From Arthrobacter sp. NicSoilB4 (GTDB taxonomy: Bacteria; Actinomycetota; Actinomycetes; Actinomycetales; Micrococcaceae), in the NCBI RefSeq assembly GCF_019977335.1, contig NZ_AP024653.1, forward strand, positions 2,666,001 to 2,730,000: a stretch of DNA of 64,000 bases, written 5' to 3'. A program made the translations under genes and the position numbers. The stretch's first letter is position 1. Each line of letters begins with the position of its first letter. The notes beneath the pieces are model-generated. The model searched no databases and was not told the origin of the DNA. It worked only from the letters and a program-made list of their open reading frames with translations. This document shows, piece by piece, positions 1-8,465 of this stretch.

Positions 1-410
1 CTGCTGGCCAGCTCCTGGGAGTAGTGCCAGTGCGTGGTGCAGCGGCGGCCGTCCAGCAGCCCGGCCCGGGCCAGGGCGAAGGCCCCGGAGCAGATGGACA
101 TGACCCAGGCCCCGCGGGCGTGGGCGTCGCGCAGGGCGTCCAGGACGGATTCGGGGACGTCGTCGTCACGGCCGAAGGGAACCATGATGACCAGGTCCGC
201 GTCCGCGGCTGCCTCCAGCCCGAGCCCCACCTGCATGGACAGCCCCGATTTCATCGCGACCTCGCCAGGCACGGGCGTACAGACCCGGAAATCAAAAACG
301 GGGACGCCGTTCCCGCGTGCCGAGCGGTCGATGCCGAACACCTCGAACGCGGTCGCGAACTCGAAGATCGAGAAGTTGGGGACCACGATCATTGCCACTG
401 ATTTGATCAT
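1..410 (-). CDS. GlxA-family (AraC-type) transcriptional regulator, N-terminal part only
   Basis: The gene runs off the left edge, so only about 136 N-terminal residues are visible. They form a DJ-1/PfpI (class I amidotransferase-like) domain: a start MIKSVAMIVVP, then FEFATAFEVFGIDR, a central VIMVPFG strand, and the nucleophile-elbow-like stretch SICSGAFALARAGLLDGR followed by TTHW. This is the usual N-terminal half of GlxA-type regulators, whose C-terminal half is an AraC helix-turn-helix domain that would lie outside the window. In this family the DJ-1 domain senses a ligand and is usually not an enzyme. The regulated genes cannot be told from here. The next gene is divergent and only about 90 bases away, so the short gap probably holds both promoters. 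Confidence 0.85.
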   Translation of the reverse strand, partial: MIKSVAMIVVPNFSIFEFATAFEVFGIDRSARGNGVPVFDFRVCTPVPGEVAMKSGLSMQVGLGLEAAADADLVIMVPFGRDDDVPESVLDALRDAHARGAWVMSICSGAFALARAGLLDGRRCTTHWHYSQELAS

Positions 411-502
411 GTTTCCATGATGGCAGAACAGTGGCAGAAATTATAGCTTTTTGGGCATTTCTGCCACTTCTTTTGTCCGTGCCACGGGAGAACCATAGAC
501 GT

Positions 503-670
503 ATGGAACTCATCGGAATCGCAGTCATAGTCCTCATCGTCATCGGCCTCGCCGCCACCATCGCAGCTCTCCGCAAGGACGGGCTGGGCCACAACCCGCC
601 GGTCCGCTCGGAAGACTACTGGACGGCGCTGGACCTGCCCAGCACCAACTACACCTTCCGGATCTTCTAA
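503..670 (+). CDS. Small single-pass membrane protein of unknown function
   Basis: A 55-residue ORF starting MELIGIAVIVLIVIGLAAT. One hydrophobic helix covers about residues 3-20. A short hydrophilic tail follows, with EDYWTALDLPS near the end. An earlier in-frame ATG at 431 would add 24 residues, but ATG 503 puts the membrane helix directly at the N-terminus. I do not recognise a named family. The helix is probably an uncleaved anchor with the C-terminus in the cytoplasm (inference). It stands alone between a divergent regulator and hrpA. Confidence 0.6.
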   Translation: MELIGIAVIVLIVIGLAATIAALRKDGLGHNPPVRSEDYWTALDLPSTNYTFRIF

Positions 671-801
671 GCCGCTGAACCCGGAACGCACTGCCCCCAA
701 TCGAAGTAAAGCCACCGCCCCCGCTGCCCGGCCCCGTCAGGGACCGGGCACTTCCCCGTCCCGGGAGTTGCGCCGGAAACCCCCGCCGGGACAGTTCCCA
801 G

Positions 802-807
802 TAGACT
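802..807 (+). promoter_or_regulatory. Candidate -10 element (TAGACT) of hrpA
   Basis: TAGACT ends ten bases before the hrpA ATG, and no Shine-Dalgarno sequence is visible between them. Transcription would begin within a few bases of the start codon, so the mRNA is leaderless or almost so. No convincing -35 element is seen at the right spacing. Confidence 0.4.
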
Positions 808-817
808 GTGTGCAGCC

Positions 818-3800
818 ATGACACTGCATATCTCCTACCCCGCCGAGCTGCCGGTTTCCGAGCGCCGCGAGGACCTGATGGCCGCCATCGCGGCCAACCA
901 GGTGACGATCATCGCCGGCGAGACCGGTTCCGGTAAGACGACCCAGATTCCAAAGATGTGCCTGGAGCTTGGCCTCGGCGAGAACGGGCTGATCGGACAC
1001 ACGCAGCCGCGCCGGCTGGCTGCCCGCACGGTCGCCGAGCGCATTGCGGAGGAACTCGGCGTCGAGATCGGCCAGGAAGTGGGCTTCCAGGTCCGGTTCA
1101 CCGGTGAAGTCAGCCGCAGCACCAAGGTCAAGCTCATGACGGACGGCATCCTGCTGGCCGAGATCCAGCGCGACAAGCTGTTGCGCAAGTACAACGCCAT
1201 CATCATCGACGAGGCGCATGAGCGCAGCCTCAATATCGACTTCATCCTCGGGTACCTCAAGCGCATCCTGCCGCAGCGGCCGGACCTGAAGATCATCATC
1301 ACCTCGGCCACCATCGATCCGCAGCGGTTCGCCAAGCACTTCGGCAGCGAAGAAGCGCCGTCGCCGATCATCGAGGTGTCCGGCCGAACCTATCCGGTCG
1401 AGATCCGCTACCGGCCGTTGTCCCAGCCGGCCGGCGGGGGCGCCGACGACGGCGGAGAAGGCACTGCCTCCGACGACGAGCTGGAAGAGGACCGCGACCC
1501 GCTGGACGCGGTGTGCGACGCCGTCGACGAACTCGCGCAGGAGGCGCCCGGCGACATCCTGATCTTCTTCTCCGGCGAGCGCGAAATCCGGGACGCCGCC
1601 GAGGCGCTCAACGGCAGGATCCAGTCCAACCGCAAGCTGGCCGGTACCGAGGTGCTCCCCCTTTTCGCCCGCCTGAGCCTGCAGGAACAGCACAAGGTGT
1701 TCCATCCCGGCAACAAGCGCCGGATCGTGCTCGCCACCAACGTCGCGGAGACGTCCCTGACGGTGCCCGGCATCAAATACGTCATCGACACCGGCACCGC
1801 GCGCATCTCCCGCTACTCGCACCGCACCAAGGTCCAGCGCCTGCCGATCGAGCGGGTTTCACAGGCTTCGGCCAACCAGCGCTCCGGCCGGTGCGGCCGT
1901 GTCTCCGACGGCATCGCGATCCGGCTCTACGCGGAAGCGGACTTTGAGTCCCGGCCGCCCTTCACGGATCCGGAGATCCTGCGCACCAACCTCGCCGCGG
2001 TCATCCTGCAGATGACCGCCATGGGCGTGGCCCGCGGACCGAAGGACGTGGAGAACTTCCCGTTTGTGGAGCCACCTGACTCCCGCGCCATCAACGACGG
2101 CGTCACCCTCCTGCGGGAGCTGGGAGCCTTGAGCGCCGCGCGTCCGCAGGAGGAAACGGGCGACGGCGACGCCCGCCGCCCGGCTGCTGGCCGCAGCGGC
2201 GGCGGCAGAAACGGCGGCGGCAGAAACGGCGGCGGACTCACCGCCGTCGGGCAGCAGCTTGCCCAGCTGCCCGTGGACCCGCGGCTCGGCCGGATGATCG
2301 TCGAGTCCGGCAAGCGCGGCTGCGTCCGCGAGGTCATGATCCTGGCGGCCGCGCTGACCATCCAGGACCCGCGCGAGCGTCCGACGGACAAGCAGCAGCT
2401 CGCCGCGGAGAAGCACGCCCGCTTCCGGGACGAGAACTCGGACTTCACCGGTTACCTGAACCTGTGGAACTACCTCCAGGAGAAACAGCAGGAGCTGTCC
2501 TCCACCGCCTTCCGCCGGCTCTGCCGCGCCGAATTCATCAACTACCTGCGCGTCCGCGAGTGGCAGGACCTGTTCGCCCAGCTCCGCCAGCTGGCCCGCC
2601 CGCTGGGCATCAGCCTGGACAACAAGCGCCTGGCCGATCCGGTAGGCAACCACGAGGGCATCCACATCAGCCTGCTCTCGGGCCTGCTGAGCCATGTGGG
2701 CATCCTCGACGAACGCAAGCGCGAGTACGCCGGCGCCCGCGGCAGCCGCTTCGCGATCTTCCCGGGCTCTGCCCTGTTCAAGAAGTCCCCCACCTTCGTG
2801 ATGGCCGCCGAGCTCGTGGAGACGAGCCGGCTGTGGGCCCGGGTCGCGGCGAAGTTCGATCCGCTCTGGGTCGAGCAAGTGGCGCCGGACCTGGTCAAGC
2901 GCAGCTACAGCGAACCGCACTGGTCCAAGAAGATGGGCTCGGTGATGGCCCATGAGAAGGTCACGCTGTACGGCGTGCCGATCATTCCGAGCCGCCGGAT
3001 CAACTACGGCAAGGTGGACCCGGAGCTCTGCCGGGAGCTGTTCATCCGGCACGCCCTGGTCGAGGGCGACTGGCAGACCCACCACAAGTTCTTCCACCGC
3101 AACCGGGCCCTGCTCCACGAGGTCGAGGAGCTCGAGGCCCGGATGCGACGCCGGGACATCCTGGTGGACGACGAGACGCTCTTCGAGTTCTATGACGCCC
3201 GGGTCGGCAAGGACGTGGTGTCCGAGCGGCACTTCGACAAGTGGTGGAAGGACGCCCGGCAGCAGGACCCCGCACTCCTCGACTTCGACCAGGCCCTGCT
3301 GATCAGCGAAGACGCCGATGCCCTGGATGACTCGGCCTTCCCGAAGTCCCTGCTGCACAAGGGCTTTGAGTTGCCGCTGAGCTACGAGTTCCACCCCGTG
3401 GCCCCCGGCTCGCCGCCCAACCCGTCCGACGGCGTCACCGCCGAGGTGCCCGTGCTGTTCCTCAACCAGCTCGACGACGCGGCCTTCCGCTGGCTGATTC
3501 CGGGCCAGCGGGTGGAGCTGGTCACCGCCCTGATCAAGTCGCTGCCCAAGCAGGTGCGCAAGAACTTCGTGCCGGCCCCGGATGTCGCCCGGCAGGCCGT
3601 CGCTGCCCTCGAGTCCGACTTCGACCCGGCCGCCGACGAGCTGGAGGCCTCCCTCGAGCTCGTCCTGCGCCGGATCCGCGGCCAGGTCATCCCGCCGAAT
3701 TCCTGGAACTGGGACGCCGTTCCGCCGCACCTGCGGGTCAGCTTCCGCGTCGTGGACTCCCAGGGGAAGGTCCTCGACGAGGGCAAGGACCTCACCGCAC

Positions 3801-4858
3801 TGCAGGACCGGCTGGCTCCGGCCACGCGCCGGGCGATCGCCGAGTCCCTCGGCGCCACTCCCGCGACGACTGCGCCAGCGCCGGTCGGCAGGACGAAAGC
3901 CCAGGCCAACGGCAAGGCCGCGGCCCAGGCGTCCGGCGCGGCAGCGGGCACTGCGGCCTCCGCTTCGGCGGCCGCCTCAACCGGTTTCGCCGAACAGTCC
4001 GGGCTGACCTCCTGGTCCTTCGGAACACTGCGGCGCCAGGTCCAGGGCACGGTGAAGGGGCATACCGTCACCGGCTACCCTGCGCTCGTGGATGAGGAAA
4101 CGTCCGTGGCCTTGAGGCTCTTCCAGACCAGCTCCGAACAGGGATCGGCCATGCGCGGCGGCGTCATCCGCCTGCTCGCCCTGAGGGTGCCGCCGCCGGA
4201 CCGCTACGTCCTGGAGCACCTGAACAATACCGAGAAGCTGACGTTCAGCCAGAACCCGCACGGCTCCGTCACTGCACTGATTGCGGACTGCGCCCTCGCC
4301 GCCATCGACAAGCTCACCCCCGCCGAGCTGCCGTGGGACGAGGCGTCCTTCAACGCGCTGTACGAGAAGGTACGCGCGGAACTGATCGACACGGTCTTCA
4401 CCGTTACCGCGGTGGTGGAGCGCATCCTGGCCAGCACGCGCCGGATCGAGAAGGCGCTCAAGGGAACCAGCAGCCTGGCCCTGATCAGTGCCCTCAACGA
4501 CATCAGGAGCCAGCTCGAGCAACTGGTGTTCCCAGGTTTCGTGGCACGCACCGGCTACAGCCAGCTCAGCCAGCTGCCGCGCTATCTCGCGGCGATCGAG
4601 AAGCGGCTGGAGAAACTCCCGACGAACGTCCAGCGGGACGCCCAGCACATGGCCGCGGTCCAGGCCCTGGAGGACGACTACGACGACGCCGTGTCGGCGC
4701 TGCTTCCGGGCCGGCGGGCCGGCGCCGAGTTAACCCAGGTCCGCTGGATGATCGAGGAGCTCCGGGTGAGTCTCTTCGCCGTCGAGCTCGGGACCGCTTA
4801 TTCCGTCTCCGAGAAGCGGATCCGCGCGGTGCTGAACAAGGCGCTGGCGCCGGCGTAG
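818..4858 (+). CDS. hrpA: ATP-dependent RNA helicase HrpA (DEAH box)
   Basis: A 1346-residue DEAH-box RNA helicase, close to the usual length of bacterial HrpA. Motif I GETGSGKT is at residues 34-41, DEAH at 131-134, motif III TSAT near 162, and motif VI QRSGRCGR near 352. The winged-helix/ratchet and OB-fold regions follow, then a long C-terminal half of the DUF3418 type found in HrpA. HrpA uses ATP to unwind RNA and in E. coli takes part in mRNA processing and rescue of stalled ribosomes. A glycine-asparagine insert at about residues 459-472 is encoded by a 15-bp tandem repeat (GGGRN twice) and looks like a flexible linker. A second low-complexity Ala/Thr linker lies near residues 1015-1055. 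Transcribed alone; a HIT protein converges from the other side. Confidence 0.96.
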   Translation: MTLHISYPAELPVSERREDLMAAIAANQVTIIAGETGSGKTTQIPKMCLELGLGENGLIGHTQPRRLAARTVAERIAEELGVEIGQEVGFQVRFTGEVSRSTKVKLMTDGILLAEIQRDKLLRKYNAIIIDEAHERSLNIDFILGYLKRILPQRPDLKIIITSATIDPQRFAKHFGSEEAPSPIIEVSGRTYPVEIRYRPLSQPAGGGADDGGEGTASDDELEEDRDPLDAVCDAVDELAQEAPGDILIFFSGEREIRDAAEALNGRIQSNRKLAGTEVLPLFARLSLQEQHKVFHPGNKRRIVLATNVAETSLTVPGIKYVIDTGTARISRYSHRTKVQRLPIERVSQASANQRSGRCGRVSDGIAIRLYAEADFESRPPFTDPEILRTNLAAVILQMTAMGVARGPKDVENFPFVEPPDSRAINDGVTLLRELGALSAARPQEETGDGDARRPAAGRSGGGRNGGGRNGGGLTAVGQQLAQLPVDPRLGRMIVESGKRGCVREVMILAAALTIQDPRERPTDKQQLAAEKHARFRDENSDFTGYLNLWNYLQEKQQELSSTAFRRLCRAEFINYLRVREWQDLFAQLRQLARPLGISLDNKRLADPVGNHEGIHISLLSGLLSHVGILDERKREYAGARGSRFAIFPGSALFKKSPTFVMAAELVETSRLWARVAAKFDPLWVEQVAPDLVKRSYSEPHWSKKMGSVMAHEKVTLYGVPIIPSRRINYGKVDPELCRELFIRHALVEGDWQTHHKFFHRNRALLHEVEELEARMRRRDILVDDETLFEFYDARVGKDVVSERHFDKWWKDARQQDPALLDFDQALLISEDADALDDSAFPKSLLHKGFELPLSYEFHPVAPGSPPNPSDGVTAEVPVLFLNQLDDAAFRWLIPGQRVELVTALIKSLPKQVRKNFVPAPDVARQAVAALESDFDPAADELEASLELVLRRIRGQVIPPNSWNWDAVPPHLRVSFRVVDSQGKVLDEGKDLTALQDRLAPATRRAIAESLGATPATTAPAPVGRTKAQANGKAAAQASGAAAGTAASASAAASTGFAEQSGLTSWSFGTLRRQVQGTVKGHTVTGYPALVDEETSVALRLFQTSSEQGSAMRGGVIRLLALRVPPPDRYVLEHLNNTEKLTFSQNPHGSVTALIADCALAAIDKLTPAELPWDEASFNALYEKVRAELIDTVFTVTAVVERILASTRRIEKALKGTSSLALISALNDIRSQLEQLVFPGFVARTGYSQLSQLPRYLAAIEKRLEKLPTNVQRDAQHMAAVQALEDDYDDAVSALLPGRRAGAELTQVRWMIEELRVSLFAVELGTAYSVSEKRIRAVLNKALAPA

Positions 4859-4865
4859 CGGGCCT

Positions 4866-5294
4866 CTAGGCCTCCGGAACGTGGGCCGTGTGTCCGGCCT
4901 TCCGGAGTCCTTCGCGGAGCTTTTCGGCGTTGGCGTCGAGCCGCGCGGGATCCGGGTGCTGGTCCGCCGAGCCGAAGTCAAAGTCCGCCATGGTATTGGA
5001 CGGCCATACGTGGACGTGCAGGTGGTTGATCTCGTAGCCGGCCACAATGAGTCCGGCGCGTGCCGCGCCAAACACGTCGATCTGCACGGCGCCGATCTTC
5101 TGGGCCACGTGCATCACGCGGGCCAGCACTTCCGGGGAAGCATCCGTCCAGCGGTCCACTTCCTCGGTGGGCACCACCAGGGTGTGGCCGTCTGCGAGCG
5201 GGCCCACCGTGAGGAATGCCACGACGTCGTCCTCGCGCCAGACGAAGCGGCCGGGGATCTCGCCGTTGATGATCCGTGTGAAGAGAGTGCTCAT
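4866..5294 (-). CDS. HIT family protein
   Basis: A 142-residue histidine-triad nucleotide-binding protein. The N-terminal FTRIINGEIPGRFVW and the middle GHTLVVPTEEVDRW are typical of the family. The triad HLHVHV is at residues 91-96 with NHLHV at its start. HIT proteins hydrolyse nucleoside phosphoramidates or dinucleotides; the natural substrate here cannot be read from sequence. It overlaps the alcohol dehydrogenase by four bases and is downstream of it, so the two are probably co-transcribed. Its stop codon almost meets that of hrpA. Confidence 0.93.
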   Translation of the reverse strand: MSTLFTRIINGEIPGRFVWREDDVVAFLTVGPLADGHTLVVPTEEVDRWTDASPEVLARVMHVAQKIGAVQIDVFGAARAGLIVAGYEINHLHVHVWPSNTMADFDFGSADQHPDPARLDANAEKLREGLRKAGHTAHVPEA

Positions 5295-6460
5295 GCGTCT
5301 GCCCTTTCCGAGGGTGCTCCGAGGGTGCTGGTGTCCAGGACAAAACGGTACTTCACATCGCCCGCCACCATGCGGTCGTAGGCCTCATTAAGCTGACCGG
5401 CGCCGACCACCTCAACGTCCGAGGTGACCCCGTGCTCGGCGCAGAAGTCCAGCATCTCCTGGGTCTCGGCAATGCCGCCGATCAGGGACCCGGCGTACGC
5501 GATCCGGCGCCGGATCAGCGCACCGGGGTTCACCGGCGGCATGTCTTCCGACGGCAGCCCGAGCTGGAACAAGGCCCCGTCCACACGCAGGGTGCGGAAG
5601 TACGGGTTGAGGTCGTGTGGCGCGGCGACGGTGTCGATGATGACGTCGATGCTGCGGTTCGCGGCTTCCATCTGGGCCTCGTCGCGGGACAGGATGACCT
5701 CGTCCGCGCCGAGCTCCTGTGCGGCGGCGATCTTGGACTCCGACGTGGTGAAGACCTTCACTTCGGCGCCCATGGCCTTGGCCAGCTTCACGGCCATGTG
5801 TCCCAGTCCGCCCAGTCCAATGACGCCAACGACGTCCCCAACCTCGACGTCAAAATGGCGCAAGGGAGAGTACGTGGTGATGCCGGCGCACAGCAGCGGC
5901 GCGGCAGCGGCGGGGTCGAGGCCGTCCGGGACGTGGAGGACGTAGCGGCGGTCCACAACGATCGAGGTGGCGTAGCCGCCCTGGGTGGTGGAGTCGCCGT
6001 TGCGGCGGTCCTTCGAGCCATAGGTCCCGGTCATGCCGTTTTCGCAGTACTGCTCCAGGCCGTCGAGGCAGCTGTCGCATTCGCGGCAGGAGTCGACCAG
6101 ACAGCCGACGCCGACACGCTCGCCGGGGGTGAAATCGTCGACGGCCGAACCGACCCGGCTGACGCGGCCCACGATTTCGTGTCCCGGGACCATCGGATAG
6201 GTCTGGGTGCCCCACTCACCGCGGGTGGCGTGGACGTCCGAGTGGCAGAGCCCGCAGAATTCGATGTCGATCTCGACGTCGTCTTCCTTCGGCGCCCTGC
6301 GCGCAACCGTGAGGGGAACCAGGCCGCTGTCGCTGGCCGTGGCACCGTAGGCGGCGGCAAGGCGGGGTCCGCCGGCGGCCTCCGCGGTGTCCGTGGTGTC
6401 CGTGGTGAGATCGGGAAGCGGTTTGGCAAGGGGCGGCGGTACGGGGCGTCCAGGAGTCAT
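5291..6460 (-). CDS. NAD(P)-dependent zinc alcohol/aldehyde dehydrogenase (YahK/cinnamyl-ADH type)
   Basis: A 389-residue medium-chain dehydrogenase. The catalytic zinc site is CGLCHSD at residues 69-75 with GHE at 93-95. Structural-zinc cysteines follow at about 125, 128, 131 and 139 in CRECDSCLDGLEQYC. The Rossmann motif GLGGLGHMAVK lies near residue 217. The whole resembles YahK and cinnamyl-alcohol dehydrogenase relatives that reduce aldehydes with NADPH. The first 30 or so residues (PLPDLTTDTTDT) are a non-conserved extension, so a later start is possible; this ATG is kept because the frame is open and a later start lacks a clearly better ribosome site. Upstream gene of a two-gene unit with the HIT protein. 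Confidence 0.92.
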   Translation of the reverse strand: MTPGRPVPPPLAKPLPDLTTDTTDTAEAAGGPRLAAAYGATASDSGLVPLTVARRAPKEDDVEIDIEFCGLCHSDVHATRGEWGTQTYPMVPGHEIVGRVSRVGSAVDDFTPGERVGVGCLVDSCRECDSCLDGLEQYCENGMTGTYGSKDRRNGDSTTQGGYATSIVVDRRYVLHVPDGLDPAAAAPLLCAGITTYSPLRHFDVEVGDVVGVIGLGGLGHMAVKLAKAMGAEVKVFTTSESKIAAAQELGADEVILSRDEAQMEAANRSIDVIIDTVAAPHDLNPYFRTLRVDGALFQLGLPSEDMPPVNPGALIRRRIAYAGSLIGGIAETQEMLDFCAEHGVTSDVEVVGAGQLNEAYDRMVAGDVKYRFVLDTSTLGAPSERADA

Positions 6461-6632
6461 GCCCCGACGCTACCCCCGGGCAGCTGCGGTTATCCAATTA
6501 GCAGCCGGCCGCGGGATGCCGGACGCGGGCCGGGCCTAAGGCAGGTCCAGCCAGCCCAAGCAAGGTCAGCGGACGGAACGGACTCTTGCGACGGCTGTTA
6601 GAACCTGGGGCTTTATTGTCGGAGGTGCCCGA

Positions 6633-6638
6633 TAGTGT
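6633..6638 (+). promoter_or_regulatory. Candidate -10 element (TAGTGT) giving a leaderless DUF222 mRNA
   Basis: TAGTGT ends six bases before the ATG at 6645, which places the predicted transcription start on or next to the A of the start codon. No ribosome site precedes the ATG. Confidence 0.4.
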
Positions 6639-6644
6639 CTTTTC

Positions 6645-8108
6645 ATGGACGGCAATCAGGGGCCCGACGAGGCTCCGGCAGCAGCTGGCACGGTGACGGT
6701 CGCGGAGGTGGCCCGGGCGATGGCCGCTGTCCGGCCCGCCCGTGACAGTGCCGGGCTGATCAGTCAGCTCCGGGAACTGGAAGACCTGAAGTCCGTTGCG
6801 GCCGCGTCGCAGGCCCGGATCGCCGTCGAACTTGATTTGCGCCAGCGCCGGGAACAGTCCGACGACGGAATGCCCGCGGCAGACCTCGGGACCGGGGTCG
6901 CCGCACAGATCGCCCTCGCCCGGCGGGAATCCCCGGCCAAGGGCAGCCGGCTCCTCGGCCTGGCGAAGGCCCTGGTGACCGAAATGCCGCACACCCTCGC
7001 GGCGCTGGAGACAGGGCAGGTCAACGAATGGCGCGCCACCCTGCTCGTCCGGGAAACCGCGTGCCTGTCGCCGGAGGACCGGGCCGCCGTCGACGAGGAA
7101 CTCGCCCCCGACACCGGAACGTTCGACGGCGCCGGGGACCGCCGCATCATCGCCGCCGCCCGCGCGGCCGCGTACCGCCGGGACCCGCGCACGGTCACGC
7201 AGCGGGCCAGCCACGCCGCCACCGAACGGCACGTCAGTCTCCGCCCGGCCCCGGACACCATGTGCTACCTCACCGCCCTGCTCCCCGTCTCGGCCGGCGT
7301 CGCCATGCACGCCGCCCTCACCCGGCACGCCGACACCCTGCGCTCCGCCGGGGACCCCCGGAACCGCGGGCAGCTCATGGCCGATGCCCTCGTCGAACGC
7401 ACCACCGGCACCCCCGGCGGGATCACCGGCATCGAAATCCAGCTCGTTCTGACCGACCGCACCCTCCTCCACGGCGACAGCGAACCCGCCCGCCTCCCCG
7501 GCTACGGCATCGTCCCCGCCGGCTGGGCCCGGCAACTGCTCACAGGCGCCGGGAACCCCGCGGAGGCCAGCGGCGGAAGCAAAGGCAGCGATACCGGCGC
7601 TGACACCGCCTCGCGGCAGGCCCTGAACGTCTGGCTTCGGCGGCTCTACACCGCGCCCGGCACCGGGGAACTCACCGCGATGGACTCCCGCGCCCGGATC
7701 TTCCCGCCAGGACTGCGCCGCTTCATCCAGGTCCGGGACAACACCTGCCGCACCCCGTACTGCGACGCCCCCATCCGCCACCTGGACCACATCATCCCCT
7801 GGCACCACGGCGGCCAAACCACCCACACCAACGGCGCCGGACTCTGCGAAGCCTGCAACCACATCAAAGAAACCCCCGGCTGGACAGTCAGACCCGGGCC
7901 AGGACCACGTCACGCTATCGAAGTCACGACCCCCACCGGGCACAGCTACCGCTCCACCGCACCTCCCCTGCCGGGGACGATGCTGGCTGGCCCGCCACCG
8001 GTCAGGATTGACGTAACGGCGACCGAAGCCAGGAATCACCGCCGCAAACTTCGACACCACGCCAAAACCCTCAGACGCGCACGGCTGGCAGTGCTTCCCT
8101 CTGCATGA
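6645..8108 (+). CDS. DUF222 / HNH-endonuclease-signature protein
   Basis: A 487-residue protein of the large actinobacterial DUF222-HNH family. The N-terminal 300 residues are the helical DUF222 region ([20 protein letters not shown], later [19 protein letters not shown]). The C-terminal part carries an HNH-like module: [16 protein letters not shown], then [17 protein letters not shown], then CNHIKE. Cys and His pairs for zinc and the HLDH and N residues of the nuclease motif are present, so the nuclease fold is probably intact. These genes occur in many copies in Arthrobacter-like genomes, sometimes with intein or mobile-element links, and their role is not established. No repeats or integrase flank this one. 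Confidence 0.85.
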   Translation: MDGNQGPDEAPAAAGTVTVAEVARAMAAVRPARDSAGLISQLRELEDLKSVAAASQARIAVELDLRQRREQSDDGMPAADLGTGVAAQIALARRESPAKGSRLLGLAKALVTEMPHTLAALETGQVNEWRATLLVRETACLSPEDRAAVDEELAPDTGTFDGAGDRRIIAAARAAAYRRDPRTVTQRASHAATERHVSLRPAPDTMCYLTALLPVSAGVAMHAALTRHADTLRSAGDPRNRGQLMADALVERTTGTPGGITGIEIQLVLTDRTLLHGDSEPARLPGYGIVPAGWARQLLTGAGNPAEASGGSKGSDTGADTASRQALNVWLRRLYTAPGTGELTAMDSRARIFPPGLRRFIQVRDNTCRTPYCDAPIRHLDHIIPWHHGGQTTHTNGAGLCEACNHIKETPGWTVRPGPGPRHAIEVTTPTGHSYRSTAPPLPGTMLAGPPPVRIDVTATEARNHRRKLRHHAKTLRRARLAVLPSA

Positions 8109-8160
8109 GCGAGCGGTCCGGCCGGACACTGCGCGGGAGGCCCTCGGACCCCACGAAGCG

Positions 8161-8175
8161 CCCCGACGATCGGGG
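8161..8175. terminator. Short perfect hairpin after the DUF222 gene
   Basis: CCCCGA and TCGGGG pair around a three-base loop about 50 bases after the DUF222 stop codon. There is no T-run, so a terminator role is only possible. It lies between the DUF222 gene and the opposing 30-residue peptide gene and could serve either. Confidence 0.3.
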
Positions 8176-8285
8176 TATGCCGTTCACTGGGACGGCTGAA
8201 GAATGGGCAGCACCTCTACCGTGCAGCGGTCCCATCAGTGTGGACTTCGGAGCTTTTTGCGGTGTTCTGTTGTCGCTCTTTTTCG

Positions 8286-8378
8286 TCAGTTGCAGATGAC
8301 GAGGGTGCCGGCGGCTGCTTCGATGACGTCGTCGGTGATGGTTTCGAGCTGGCAGTTTCTCGTATGCTCTTCACGCAT
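8286..8378 (-). CDS. 30-residue peptide, possible RiPP-type precursor
   Basis: A short ORF on the minus strand with a good ribosome site: GGAAGG lies about nine bases before the ATG. The peptide begins MREEHTRNCQLETITDD, continues VIEAAAG and ends TLVICN. Third codon positions are strongly G or C from the CAG codon (Gln10) onward, as in real genes of this genome. The acidic-hydrophobic segment L-x-x-I-T-D-D-V-I followed by AAAG resembles the leader and cleavage region of double-glycine-type ribosomal peptides, and the last six residues contain one Thr and one Cys that could be crosslinked. No modification enzyme or peptidase gene is nearby, so this is a resemblance only. The frame remains open upstream, so it could also be a remnant of a longer gene. 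Confidence 0.4.
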   Translation of the reverse strand: MREEHTRNCQLETITDDVIEAAAGTLVICN

Positions 8379-8465
8379 TTCTTCGATCCTTCCCAGATTC
8401 AAACGACCCCGTTGTTCTCGGCGCACACCCTTGCCATTGCCACGCAATCACGCTTGGATCACTTC

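Noticed and set aside
1859-3730. 623-codon open frame antisense to hrpA
   Set aside because: Lies fully inside the conserved helicase gene on the other strand and shows no domain.
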